Source: Portulaca oleracea | Taxonomy: Eukaryota; Streptophyta; Magnoliopsida; Caryophyllales; Portulacaceae | DNA: 64,000 bases | Assembly: GCA_029582165.1 (NCBI GenBank) | Contig: CM055882.1 | Location: 22,701,367 to 22,765,366 of the forward strand | Direction of reading: 5' to 3' | Part shown: in pieces, positions 1 to 9,978 of the stretch | How positions within the stretch are numbered: the first letter of the stretch is position 1 | How the letters are laid out: every line of letters begins with the position of its first letter | Made by a program: the position numbers and the translations under genes | Notes under the pieces: model-generated | The model's database searches: none | What the model saw: the letters and a program-made list of their open reading frames with translations, nothing else | Told to the model about the DNA's origin: nothing

Positions 1-3000
1 ACTACACAAAGCATAAACTACAGTTCTGGCATGATCATCTCCTTGCCTGATATCATGTTTTCAATTCCATCCTCCTAATGAAACATGTTTAAAGTTCATT
101 TGTTCAAACAAAATGGCCAAGAAAGTCAAAATTGGAATTCTTGAGTTATCCATGTGAGCTCAGCCAACGCATGGCCTATTCTGTTTCATTACTTATTAAG
201 AGGATGGGGAAGAGATCAAGAGGGAGGAGGTTCAATCAATACCAGTTGTGTTAAGATTTAAATAGAAAATAGTGACTAATCAGTTAAATTAATAAATCTA
301 TATCATAAATTGTATGATGACTCTTCACGAGAGTCCTTCCCTCTCTGATTCTTGAAATTTTATTCAACAGACATACTGCATCAACCGTAGATTTTTTTCT
401 GATATGACATCTGAACCATTGTATTTTGGCAAAAAAAAAAAACATCTGAACCATTGATTTCAAAGTATTATAATTATATATTATAAATTTTAAAAGAAGG
501 CAGTTGTTTTCAAGTTATTTGTGAGACTTAGGCCTGTATGTCAAAAGTTTGTTGTGATACAATTACATACCTTGGCTCATTGGTTCAGTTTATCTCACTC
601 CAGTTTCCATGTCCAATTGTGCTTTATTGTTTATTTTTATGTATAATCTCTTTGACAATCTATACTCTAAAGTAACCCCATTATATTGATAATATGTTGC
701 TGGTGTGGGTGGTTTAGAAACAATCAATAGTAAGGGTCGATGGTGGGCAGAGGTACCAACTAATATGGGGTTATGACACTCATCTCCCTCTCAACTCATA
801 CCCTTGATGATATAACCACGATTCATTAACTTCATTTCATATAGCACATATTTACACCTTACAATTGAATCAAAATCATATGTAGGTTATAATAGTTAAT
901 ACACAATTTTAATAATATTGATTAACTTTTCATAAAAGAAATTCAGTAGTCTTTCTACCATCAAACTATGAAGAATAGATTAAAGTAAAATTAAGAGATG
1001 ATAAAAACTAAAACTCCGGGAAAAATTGTATTATTATTCTATATTTTCTAGATTAATCGTAAAAGAAAAATTGCATTATCGTTCTATAAGTTATTTGGTA
1101 TATAAAATAAAAAGTATGAATTATAATATATATCGAAATAATCCAATGATCAAATATAAGGAGGACTGAAGCATGATTTACAATTCTAGATGATATTATT
1201 TCATTCCCGCATAAAACTTTAATGGTCGTTCTTCAATATTTGTCAAATACAGAAGAGTGTACTCATTTATGTGGAAAAAAAATGTTTAAAGGAAAAATTA
1301 TTATTTAATTTTATTGCTCCTTACTAGTTACAATTGATCAAACCTATCTCTAACACAACAAAAACTGTAAAAAGTAGATACCATTTATATAATGCATGAA
1401 AATTATTTAATTTTATTGTATTAACGGAACACAAAAAATATTGTTTATTAGTTTGGTATTTTAGGCCCCTTCATTATTTATTATAAAACAACGATAACTT
1501 TGTTGTCACTGTTACCAGACCAAAATACTTGTGTCAAGAGTCAATCGCGGATTGCCTACCACCTAAGTGTTGTATATTATTGTTTTCATATTTGGTGTTT
1601 GCTTATGTTATATAATCATTCATATATATGTCATTTACATTGCTACATTATCACTTTTTCAATTACTGACTTGAGCAGAAATCCGGAAAGAAAAAAGGAG
1701 AACAAAAAGCAACAGAGAATGGCCAAGATATATACATACCTCAATAACTACTGGCAAAATATCGTCACTGACCATCGACCATCGAGAACACTAGCAAAAT
1801 GGATGATTGCACTTGCTTTCAAGGATTTAGAAAGGTAAACACGTTTTGGAATTGGAATAAGAATTGGTTCAAACACAAATTAGATGAGAAGAGGCTAAAC
1901 AAGGACAAAGAATTTACCGGGTGGTTGGTTGGTGGTGGCCATTTGGAGATCAATTAGCGGTATCGTTGTGGACTAAGTGCCTTGTGGTGGTTGTTTCGCA
2001 GCTCATTCGACATATTGGTAGTGACGAGAGGTCGAATGGCTGAGAAAGGCAGGGGGACAATAGAAATCTACGATTAGAGGTCGGGGACATGATCAGCGGC
2101 CAAGAACATCGTGAGGTTGAGAAGCCAGAAGTGTCGAAGTGAAAATTGGTTTAACCAGTACGTCGTGACTCTTCCCATAGAATTAAAGTAACAGAAGGAG
2201 AGCATCAAAAAATGACATCTTAAATATCAAGTTTACTCATTCCACCATTTTAGTTGGTAACTAAATCTCAAAGTGACTGGCGGGTTATTAACTTAGTAGC
2301 AAACCATGCTTAATCAATTTTCATAATAATATTTTTTTCTACATTAAAAATTAAAAGCAGGCCAACAATCAAATTGATGCTCAAACTGTAAATTAACAAC
2401 AAAATAGGGAGCAACCTATATAAAAGTTGATGAAATCAAGGTTCAAGGGCATCAATCGTGACGCCTTTCCCATATCAGTGAAGATTAAGATGATTGAAAC
2501 TGGTTCATTTGATTTCTCACTCAAACAGTGAACAACACTACAACAACTTCGATTCTTGGACACTTACACATACTAAAACATTGCGCAATGAAAAACATAA
2601 GTCAAAAGTCAAAATTCCGACAAGTTTATTCTTAAATGTGCTTGTCGAAAGTTCTACATCAAATTGTGGAACTGTCAAGGCTAATCATTTTCTACCAATT
2701 CATATCCATCCCATAATGCTGAAGGCTAATCTACGAAATAAACATCAAATTGCACTATCATCAACATACACTAACCAAGCACCATTGTACAATACAGACA
2801 TAATTGCTACCATTTCCTAGTTCATGTAATACATAGCTCAGGAAAGAAAAATGCATTCATTCATACAGCCTTGACTTTGATGTTATTATCTTTCATGTAA
2901 CACATTGGCAACACCAAATAATTTCAAATTTCGCAAGTGTTGATAAGGAAATAAATCACACATTTGTGATTACACTCCTGAATCTTGGAGTACATCTTTA

Positions 3001-3446
3001 AAAAAAAATTAAAGAGGAGTTGCTACAGGGTATTAATGTTCATTACTTTTCACTCAGCATGGAACGAATTTGGCAGGGCTAGAAGAATTAAGTTGAAGGG
3101 GAAAAAAGGATCATAAGAAATATACCGACGTGATCTGCTGATGGTTTAGAAACCATAACAAACAGTGAAGGCATTTCATTTAAAGGAAGGGTTATAGTAG
3201 CTCATGTTGCAATATGGCTCATATGTGTGACCTTGGTTCTTCACCACTCGGTGTAAAACACTGCAAAAGAACTTATAGGAACTGACTACTGACACATTCT
3301 TGCCCCAACAAGTAATGTGAAATCAATAAGCACAAACTCAGAGAAGATGGAGACATTGTAGAAAAACAATAAGCATTAACTCAGCTATCCACAATAGACT
3401 AAATAAACTTGGAAATTAATAGTTGATAAGAGGAGATAGAAATTAC
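1..3446. other. AT-rich intergenic sequence, no supported gene
   Basis: No recognisable domain, terminal repeat or RNA gene was found. Open frames of about 110 codons at 1500-1838 and 2494-2820 have low-complexity, non-protein-like composition and are probably chance. A CACTACAAC word at about 2530 resembles a CACTA-transposon end, but no partner end with a matching 3-bp duplication was found. Confidence 0.5.
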
Positions 3447-3800
3447 CGCTTTGACTCAATCAATTGGAAACCTAGGATTTCTGATTTGGGTTTGAATTTG
3501 GCAGCTATGAAGATCAATAACCACTGCCTGCGAGTTGACCATCAGCACCGAATCTCGAACTCACAGCCACCGTCGGAGAGGCACCCCGCGATAGCCATCA
3601 CCGCTGTCGCTCATCCACTTTTCCTCTCTACGCGCGGCAAACGAATAGGAGGCAGTCTCCGACCTCAGCCCCACTCTCACGTGGGCGTGGCCGACCACCA
3701 TCGTCCCAGCTGACCACTCCCTCCCCTTTTCTCTCCCTGTTTGCCTACATCGGATCAAGCGATCGAAGAAGAACAGGAAGAAGGGGGTCATCCCCTTTGT
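3447..3800 (-). other. Possible first exon of a minus-strand gene
   Basis: Unlike its surroundings this stretch is GC-rich. On the minus strand it has a CT-rich leader, ATG codons and a 76-codon frame (3791 to 3561). It is followed by a good plant splice donor, GTAATTTC, whose intron begins at position 3446 reading downward. The encoded peptide has no domain I recognise and no downstream exon was found, so this may be a 5' UTR exon, a gene fragment carried by a transposon, or chance. The surrounding transposable elements make a captured fragment plausible. Confidence 0.25.
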
Positions 3801-3929
3801 TTTATCTGTGTTTTGCGAAAATAGTCGCTAGCATAGCATAGGTCAAATATTGTATATTAATTAAGTTAGTCGTGTAGAAATATGTATGATTAAAATTAAA
3901 AGATTTGGAGAGAGGGAGAACTTTTATCT

Positions 3930-4121
3930 AACAAAAAATTAAAGTGACTTTTCACTCCTAATTAACACCAATTGTTGCAATTTTCAATAATTGCTACTAT
4001 AGACTAACTATTTTGTGGCAATTTTTATATTGCCACAATTAATTCATTGACTTGAGTTTTTTGTAGCAATTTTAATTATGCCACCAAAAAATTGCTACAA
4101 AATGCGAAATTTGTTGTAGTG
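3930..4121. mobile_element. Probable right end of a CACTA-type element
   Basis: The segment ends in TTTGTTGTAGTG, the complement of a CACTACAACAAA terminus. It contains repeated subterminal words around TTGTAGCAATTTT and TTGCTAC in both orientations, which is typical of CACTA ends. The opposite terminus was not located, so the limits of the element are unknown. Confidence 0.35.
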
Positions 4122-4801
4122 GATGGGAAACAAAATCCACGGTTAGAATAATTCCATATAGAAAACCAATATAGCAACTAAACCTACATCAATAACAGAA
4201 CAATAAGAAACATATGATGTTTCTTCTTCAAATCCAATAAAATGATAACGATTGTCATGAAAAACTACATGAATCATAACTCAATTTTATCGTTAGAAAT
4301 CTAACTGTTAGAAATTCTTCAAAGACTATAAATACCAACGTTACAATTTAAGATGGGAAACAAAATCTAATCCACAGTTACATCAACAAAATCCACAAAA
4401 TAGATATCCACACTAACCTCCAAATAAAATAGAAGAAAAAAAACCAAGAACATCATCACCTATTGTGAAAGAGAAGAAGAGGGGCATAAGAAGAGCAGAA
4501 TATAAACCAAAGTTAATACGGTAATCCACACTGACCTGCAATTTCAATTTTTTAAAATAATTCGCACATATTCTCAAAACCCAGAAACCAAAAATTTACT
4601 TTTTTGAATATATCGTATATGGAAACCAGATAATTCGCACATATTGTAGATGGAAACCATGAAATAGGATACCCATGAAATAGAATACCCTAAACTCAGA
4701 TGGAAAGATGGAAACCAAATTCGATTTAAGGGGTTCAGGAAATGGGGTTGAGGAGAAATGGGGTTGAGGAAATGGGGTTGAGGTTTTGATGCCATAGATA
4801 C

Positions 4802-4843
<42 letters not shown>

Positions 4844-5025
4844 GGGGCTTGAGTGAGTTGAAGGGGCGGTTTTCAATTGCAGAAACGACTAGAGTTTTGT
4901 GGAGAGAAGATTAAATGTGGGCAAGAATGCGGGTAGGGTTTTGGGGAGAGAAGTGAAGTGGGCGGCAATGTGGTAGAAGATCTTGGCCGCAAATTTTATT
5001 CAATCTCACGGTCAATATTAACAAT
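4122..5025. other. Flank upstream of the FAR1-like pseudogene, with a GA microsatellite
   Basis: AT-rich sequence up to the insertion site of the Retand-like element. Before that insertion it would have been continuous with 21258 onward, so it is 5' flank of the transposase-like pseudogene. It holds a (GA)n run at 4804-4840. A minus-strand 100-codon frame (4876-4574) reads partly through that run and carries two PQPHFLNP repeats. I do not recognise it and doubt that it is coding. Confidence 0.4.
5021..5025. repeat. Target-site duplication ACAAT, left copy
   Basis: ACAAT here is repeated at 21253-21257, directly after the right LTR. It marks the insertion site of the Retand-like element in the 5' flank of the FAR1-like pseudogene. 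Confidence 0.9.
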
Positions 5026-6949
5026 TGTAGACACCGGATTTTGTACCGGGACAAGTGTACAAATCAAGCATAACAAGAAAAGAGGTTAGCATAAAAGAAA
5101 ATCCAAAGGACCATCCTCAATCAAAAGCTATCGGGCCAACCCACCACAAAAAGCCTTCATTTCCACCATTTTCGCATACATATGTCCACCATTTCAAATC
5201 CCATTTTTTCCACAAATCTTGTTGGCCCCATTTCTTTTGATGAGAGTAAATTGCACATCATGAGCTTTCCAACGCCTTTTGAATTGCCTCAATCGGAGTC
5301 CGGATGAAGGAATTATGGCCGTTTAAAGTTGCACTTAGCCAGTTTTAAAATCCAGGCGGGCTTTAACATTTTCCAGGCGCAGAAGCGCGCCCCAGCCCAG
5401 GAGTCTTAAAACCCGCCTAGGCTTTGAAGAGAGGAGCAGAGCGACGCCGTTTAGAGCCACGTCACTGATCCGCGTGCTACTACCATGAACACCCGCCTAG
5501 GCTTTGAAGAGAGAAGCGGAGCGACGCCGTTTAGCGCCACGTCACTGATCCGTGCGCTAATATTCTCAAAGCCCGCCTAGGCTTTGATGATTCTGGCGCC
5601 AAAATTACATTCTGCATGCATGCAATCCCATGATCATAGCACACGTGTTTGACCCTCTTTGACCACCCCAAAACCCGCCTAGGCTTTGGGCTCTGATGAC
5701 GTGATTTTTGAGGTATGTCCCCCACCATTTCCCTCCAAAACCCATACTCCTTCACCTATAAATACCCCCTCCATTCCACCTTCATTTTGACCAACAATCA
5801 TCATCTAATACACTTACTCTACTCTCCCACCATATTATACTTCCACTCTCTCAACTTCTCTTCGTCTCCTATCATTATTCTATCCTTCCCATATTATACT
5901 CTCATCATTCCCTTCCATCACAAAAATCATCTTCTCACATCACATCCATATTATGCTACTTTTCATCTCCCAAATTCCCTTTCTCAAATCATATTCATCA
6001 CCCCCATATAACCATCCATATACCACTCATTCAAACCGTTCACGTCATATCATCCGGGTTTCAAGTCAAGGGGCAACTCAAGGGGGCAAATCCGTCATTG
6101 TTACATCCTAAGCAAGGTTCGATTCTTTTGTTTAAGTTATTGTGTTTAATCATGTAATCCTTTATTTAATTCCGTGTTTGTACATATTTTGTAAAATAAA
6201 ACCGCATTGTTTTTATATTGCATGATTTGAATAATAATTCCGCGAAATTAATCAAACTTCTCCCCGCTCTCTTTCTTTTCAATGTTGATTTTAGTAAAGT
6301 CTGTTTTATAACAGGTGGATTTGAGAGTTCTTATAACTCTCGAATTCGTAACCTTACCCCCGGATCTAGACATCGGGTTCGTAGACCGGAGTCTTTCTTT
6401 TTTTTATGGTTTGTCGATTTCCTTAAATCGGCTGGCGACTCTTTAAACAATTTTACAAATGCGTTTAACTATTTAAAATATTCGATTTCTTACACAAAAT
6501 TAATTTAACAAAATAATTTAATTCATGTCCAATATTTATCCAAGGAGGGTCCCGAGAGAAATGGGCCAGAAAATGATAAAACCTAGGCGGGTTTATCAGT
6601 TTCAACCTAATTTCTCTTTGGGCCGAGGAGACCAGTGGCCCAACCTGGAATTTGCTAAATCCTAGGCGGGTTTTAGCCGATTCCAGTGGCCCACTGGTTC
6701 TCTTTTGGGCCTGGATTTATTAATTGGGCCGGGACTAAATTATTGTTAAATTAATTTGTGTAATTACGGATAATTTAAATAATAAAAAACGAGTTTGTAA
6801 ATAAATAAAGTTTCATCACCCCGAAAATGAATTTCGAAAATTAAAAAAATCCTTATTTAAGGATTAAGAAACCTTAGTTGGCTCCCGATCACAAATGTAG
6901 CACATCCGAGGAAACATTTCCCCCAACGGGAATTTTTCCGGGTTCTACA
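5026..6949 (+). repeat. 5' LTR of the Retand-like element (1,924 bp)
   Basis: It starts TGTAGACACC and ends TTCTACA. The upstream part has four near-copies of CCCGCCTAGGCTTTG (about 5401-5690), and the downstream part has two copies in the opposite orientation, CCTAGGCGGGTTT (about 6585 and 6660). A segment containing GACGCCGTTTAG plus CCACGTCACTGATCC occurs twice (about 5450 and 5527). A TATA box lies at 5757-5764 and an AATAAA-like signal at about 6194. A hairpin-rich module lies at 6290-6440 (see findings). The right LTR differs by many substitutions and lacks about 45 bp present here near 6645-6710, so the insertion is not young. Confidence 0.88.
5757..5764 (+). promoter_or_regulatory. 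TATA box of the 5' LTR
   Basis: TATAAATA sits in CACCTATAAATACCCCC, a strong plant TATA context. Transcription would start about 30 bp downstream. The same box is intact in the right LTR at 20107-20114, and nearly the same context recurs in the second Tat-type LTR at 53228-53235. Confidence 0.75.
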
Positions 6950-6952
6950 GAT

Positions 6953-6970
6953 TGGCGACTCCACTGGGGA
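6953..6970 (+). other. Primer-binding site of the Retand-like element
   Basis: TGGCGACTCCACTGGGGA lies 3 bases after the end of the left LTR. It ends as a tRNA 3' end would require (complement of CCA). This form is characteristic of Tat/Ogre-type elements; I did not assign the tRNA with certainty. A partial copy, TGGCGACTC, also occurs inside the LTR at about 6432-6441. Confidence 0.7.
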
Positions 6971-7435
6971 CTTAAACTTTAAAAAGAGGGTAAAACTTGA
7001 AAAAATCAAATTGATTTGGAAAGTGTAAAAGGGAGAAGTTAATTTATTTCGCGACTTTATTATTCTTTTAGGCATCCCTTGCATACCGGGCCACTAATCG
7101 GGTCTTTTGACACGTTAGCACAAAGGCGACGGTTTAAGTTACCAAGTATTTCCCTTGAGAGCGGGAGGCCACTACTATGGGGATGAACTCTACATCTCTA
7201 AGCATTTGGTCTCTCCTCTCCCGGTGTCACACTCCGAGAGCTTCCCTGAAGTTCTTTGAGAAATACCCCAACTGCTTACCTTATAGTATGAAGAACTGGG
7301 GCGAAGGCATGCGGTAGGCTATATACCCAACCATAAAAGTCGATGAATTTAGAGCCTTGGTTTAGGGTACCCATTTCATGTGTATGCTATGTGTTATGTG
7401 TATCCCTCCCATTTTCTTGTCTTTTTTTTATAAAG

Positions 7436-8505
7436 AGTCGACCCTAGTTTGGAGGTTTTGTTCTAGTCCATATAAAATTCATTGGGTTGAGAAAATGATT
7501 ATTTATTAATTAATATTATTAACTCGAAGGCATTATGGTTAGCCCAAGTGGAAGGGCTCATTTATGTTTGAAATTTGATTATCTTAATTAATAAATAAAA
7601 ATTGACTCACCTTTGATGATATTATATGGCCCTTTACGAAATTCTCTTAACAAAGGTCCACAAAAATTAATTAAAAGTCTAACAAAGTTAATGGATAGCG
7701 GCTTAGACTGCATAATGGTCAGTAGGCTTGAGTAAATTAATTCATCGATTTAATTAATAAATCCATCATATTTATGGTCGACCCGTTATTAGGCCCAACC
7801 ATATAAGATTGGTCAATTAAGCCCATAAATTAATTATGACTCGATTATTGTTGGCCTTATCCAGTCCTTTACAATGTCTGTTTCCCCTGAGTAAATAAAT
7901 AAAGTTTGTTGTATACTATGTGTAAATACGTGTCTGTATGTTGAGTCTTCATTAGAGTCGGACCTAATTTTGAGATATTGTTTTAGTCCGCGTAATAATT
8001 GTTGGGTTGAGAAGAAATAAATTTATAAACTCGATTAATTAACCTTAAATTTCACAGTCGGCCCGGTGGTGGGGCTCATCCATTTTAAAGGTTAATTATC
8101 TTTGTTTATCGATTTATTTTAACTCACCTTTGATGATTTTATTCAGCCCTTCTCAATATTCTCTTACTCATGGTCCAAAGAAAATTGATTAATAACCAAA
8201 CAAAGTCAGTGTGTGTGTTGTCCTAGCCCACGTAATAGTCTCAAGGTTAGAGAAAATAAATTTATAAATTTGATTATTAAGTCTAACAAATCCATGGTCG
8301 GCCCGTTGTTAAGCCCATCCACGGAGGAATTAATAATTGAGTTTATAAGTCTGTTTTAACTCGCCTTTTGATGGCTTTATTTGGTCCTTTACAACATCCA
8401 CTCTCCTTGAGTTAAATAAATAGATGTTTTGGGTCGCAATAAAAAAAAAAAAAAAGTGTGTAAATAGAAGTCAAATTGTCAGTGTGTTCAGCACTATTCT
8501 AGTCC
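7436..8505 (+). repeat. Diverged tandem repeats (~200-250 bp) in the Retand-like internal region
   Basis: At least four imperfect units begin near 7436, 7690, 7950 and 8215. A fifth straddles the Athila insertion and continues at 17888. Each unit has, in order, a GTTTTAGTCC-like word, GTTGGGTTGAG, TCGGCCC, AGGCCCATCC and CACCTTTGATGA followed by a TGGTCC-like word. There is no open frame of note. Amplified internal tandem repeats are the hallmark of Retand-like elements. Confidence 0.65.
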
Positions 8506-8510
8506 GCATA

Positions 8511-9962
8511 TGATAGGCCGCAAGTGCACGGTGAAATTGTAGCATGAATCAAGGTCGTTCCCTAGTTGATTGCTTTCAACGCACTGAACTAGCCTCCTAG
8601 TTGATTGCTAAGTCGATCGGGTTTTTGTTTGGAATAATCTAATTCTATTTCTATTCACTACTAAAGACTAACAAACAAATATGCACACAATATACTTGGA
8701 TTTAACAATATGAAAAAGGCGTTCAGGGGATAAAACCTAAGTCACTCTATTGATCAAACAAGTGGATTGAACATGTATGTCACTAATTTGGTACATTTTA
8801 GGGTCGATAATTGCATAAATTATTCCGCAATGAGATTTTGCCACTAGAGCGAATTGCCAAGACAAACCAATCACCTACTTTCGTGGTTATTTTGACTTAA
8901 TCAAGGTTAAATATCTAATTATCCAATGACCCCTAATTATAAAGTCTTCTATGTCTAGTTCACTTCATAACTAGTTTAATCCTAAGGGTTCCGATTATCG
9001 AATTTCTCCTTTCGGTACTTCACTCAATAATCTAATTCCATATTCTTGATGGCCAGTCAAAAACAATGACATACATACATAATCAAAGGTTAAATAAAAT
9101 GCATTCAAACTATATTAACAAACTTGTTCAATCCAACAAAACTCAATCCATAAGAGAAACTAATAAGGGTTTATCCCCTAAACATATGAAAACTACTCAC
9201 TACTCATGTTCGATTCACTAAACATATGAAATTCTATACTAAAATGCATGGAAATCTAAAGAAGGAGGAATAAACCGAGTGTTGAATCAATCCTTGCTTG
9301 ATTGGTGATCGCTGGGGACTTTTGCTCCTCCACTTCAATGGATTCTTGCAAGAAAATCTTCAAACTCCAATGCACTCTCCCTCTTCACAATGGATGAATG
9401 TGGATGGAAATAAGGACTAAAGTATGGATGAATATGATGATGAATTAGGGTTAGGTTATGGAATGGGAGATGGTAGAATGATCTCCTTCACAGCCGGAAT
9501 TCAGCATAATATAGGCAAATAGCATCTCGAAACCGCCGAAACTGAAGAGACACGGGTGACACGGACTGTGTCAGGGTAGACACGGACCGTGCCTCCCAGG
9601 CACTACCCGTGTCAGCTCACTGTTTGCATTTTCTCACGTTCTGGCCATAGACACGACCCGTGCCCTTCCTCTGAGCACCCGTGTCACTGCTTTTTTCGGG
9701 CCTAGGAGTACTTTGGGCCATTGTTTGGGCCTTGGGTGATCCAACTTCACACTTCTTAGTCCTTTATGGACACAACTTGGATCTACACTTGATTTTTGGC
9801 TCGGTTTACATTGATTCTTCACAAATTTCCTACAAAACTCACCAAACTCCAAACCAAGCGTAATATGGGAAATTCGGGTATAAAATAATACAATCACATC
9901 AAATATTCCCCAAATTCCCATCAAAACAATCAAGTTCTCATATATACAAGAAGCACCTATCA
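8511..9962 (-). repeat. 3' LTR of the Athila-type element (1,452 bp)
   Basis: It is nearly identical to 16411-17882. It carries CACGG-A-CCGTG-type palindromes near 9545-9610, one fewer than the other LTR. Near 8558-8575 the GTTCCCACAGGGACT of the other LTR is replaced by a copy of the local CTAGTTGATTGCT, which lies about 30 bp downstream. Minus-strand transcription is expected from within it; a CCTATATTATGC box occurs near 9520. Confidence 0.9.
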
Positions 9963-9978
9963 AAATCCCCCATGCTTA
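9963..9978 (-). other. Polypurine tract of the Athila-type element
   Basis: On the minus strand TAAGCATGGGGGATTT directly precedes the 3' LTR. This is the position and composition expected for the plus-strand DNA primer of reverse transcription. Confidence 0.75.

Noticed and set aside
2528..4121. A complete CACTA element from CACTACAACAAC at 2530 to GTAGTG at 4121
   Set aside because: The flanking triplets do not match (CAA versus GAT) and the subterminal repeats are found only at the right end.
5531..6508. Several 70-100-codon frames in the Retand-like LTR, conserved in the other LTR (19881-20858)
   Set aside because: The conservation is explained by LTR duplication; the peptides are low-complexity and have no domain.
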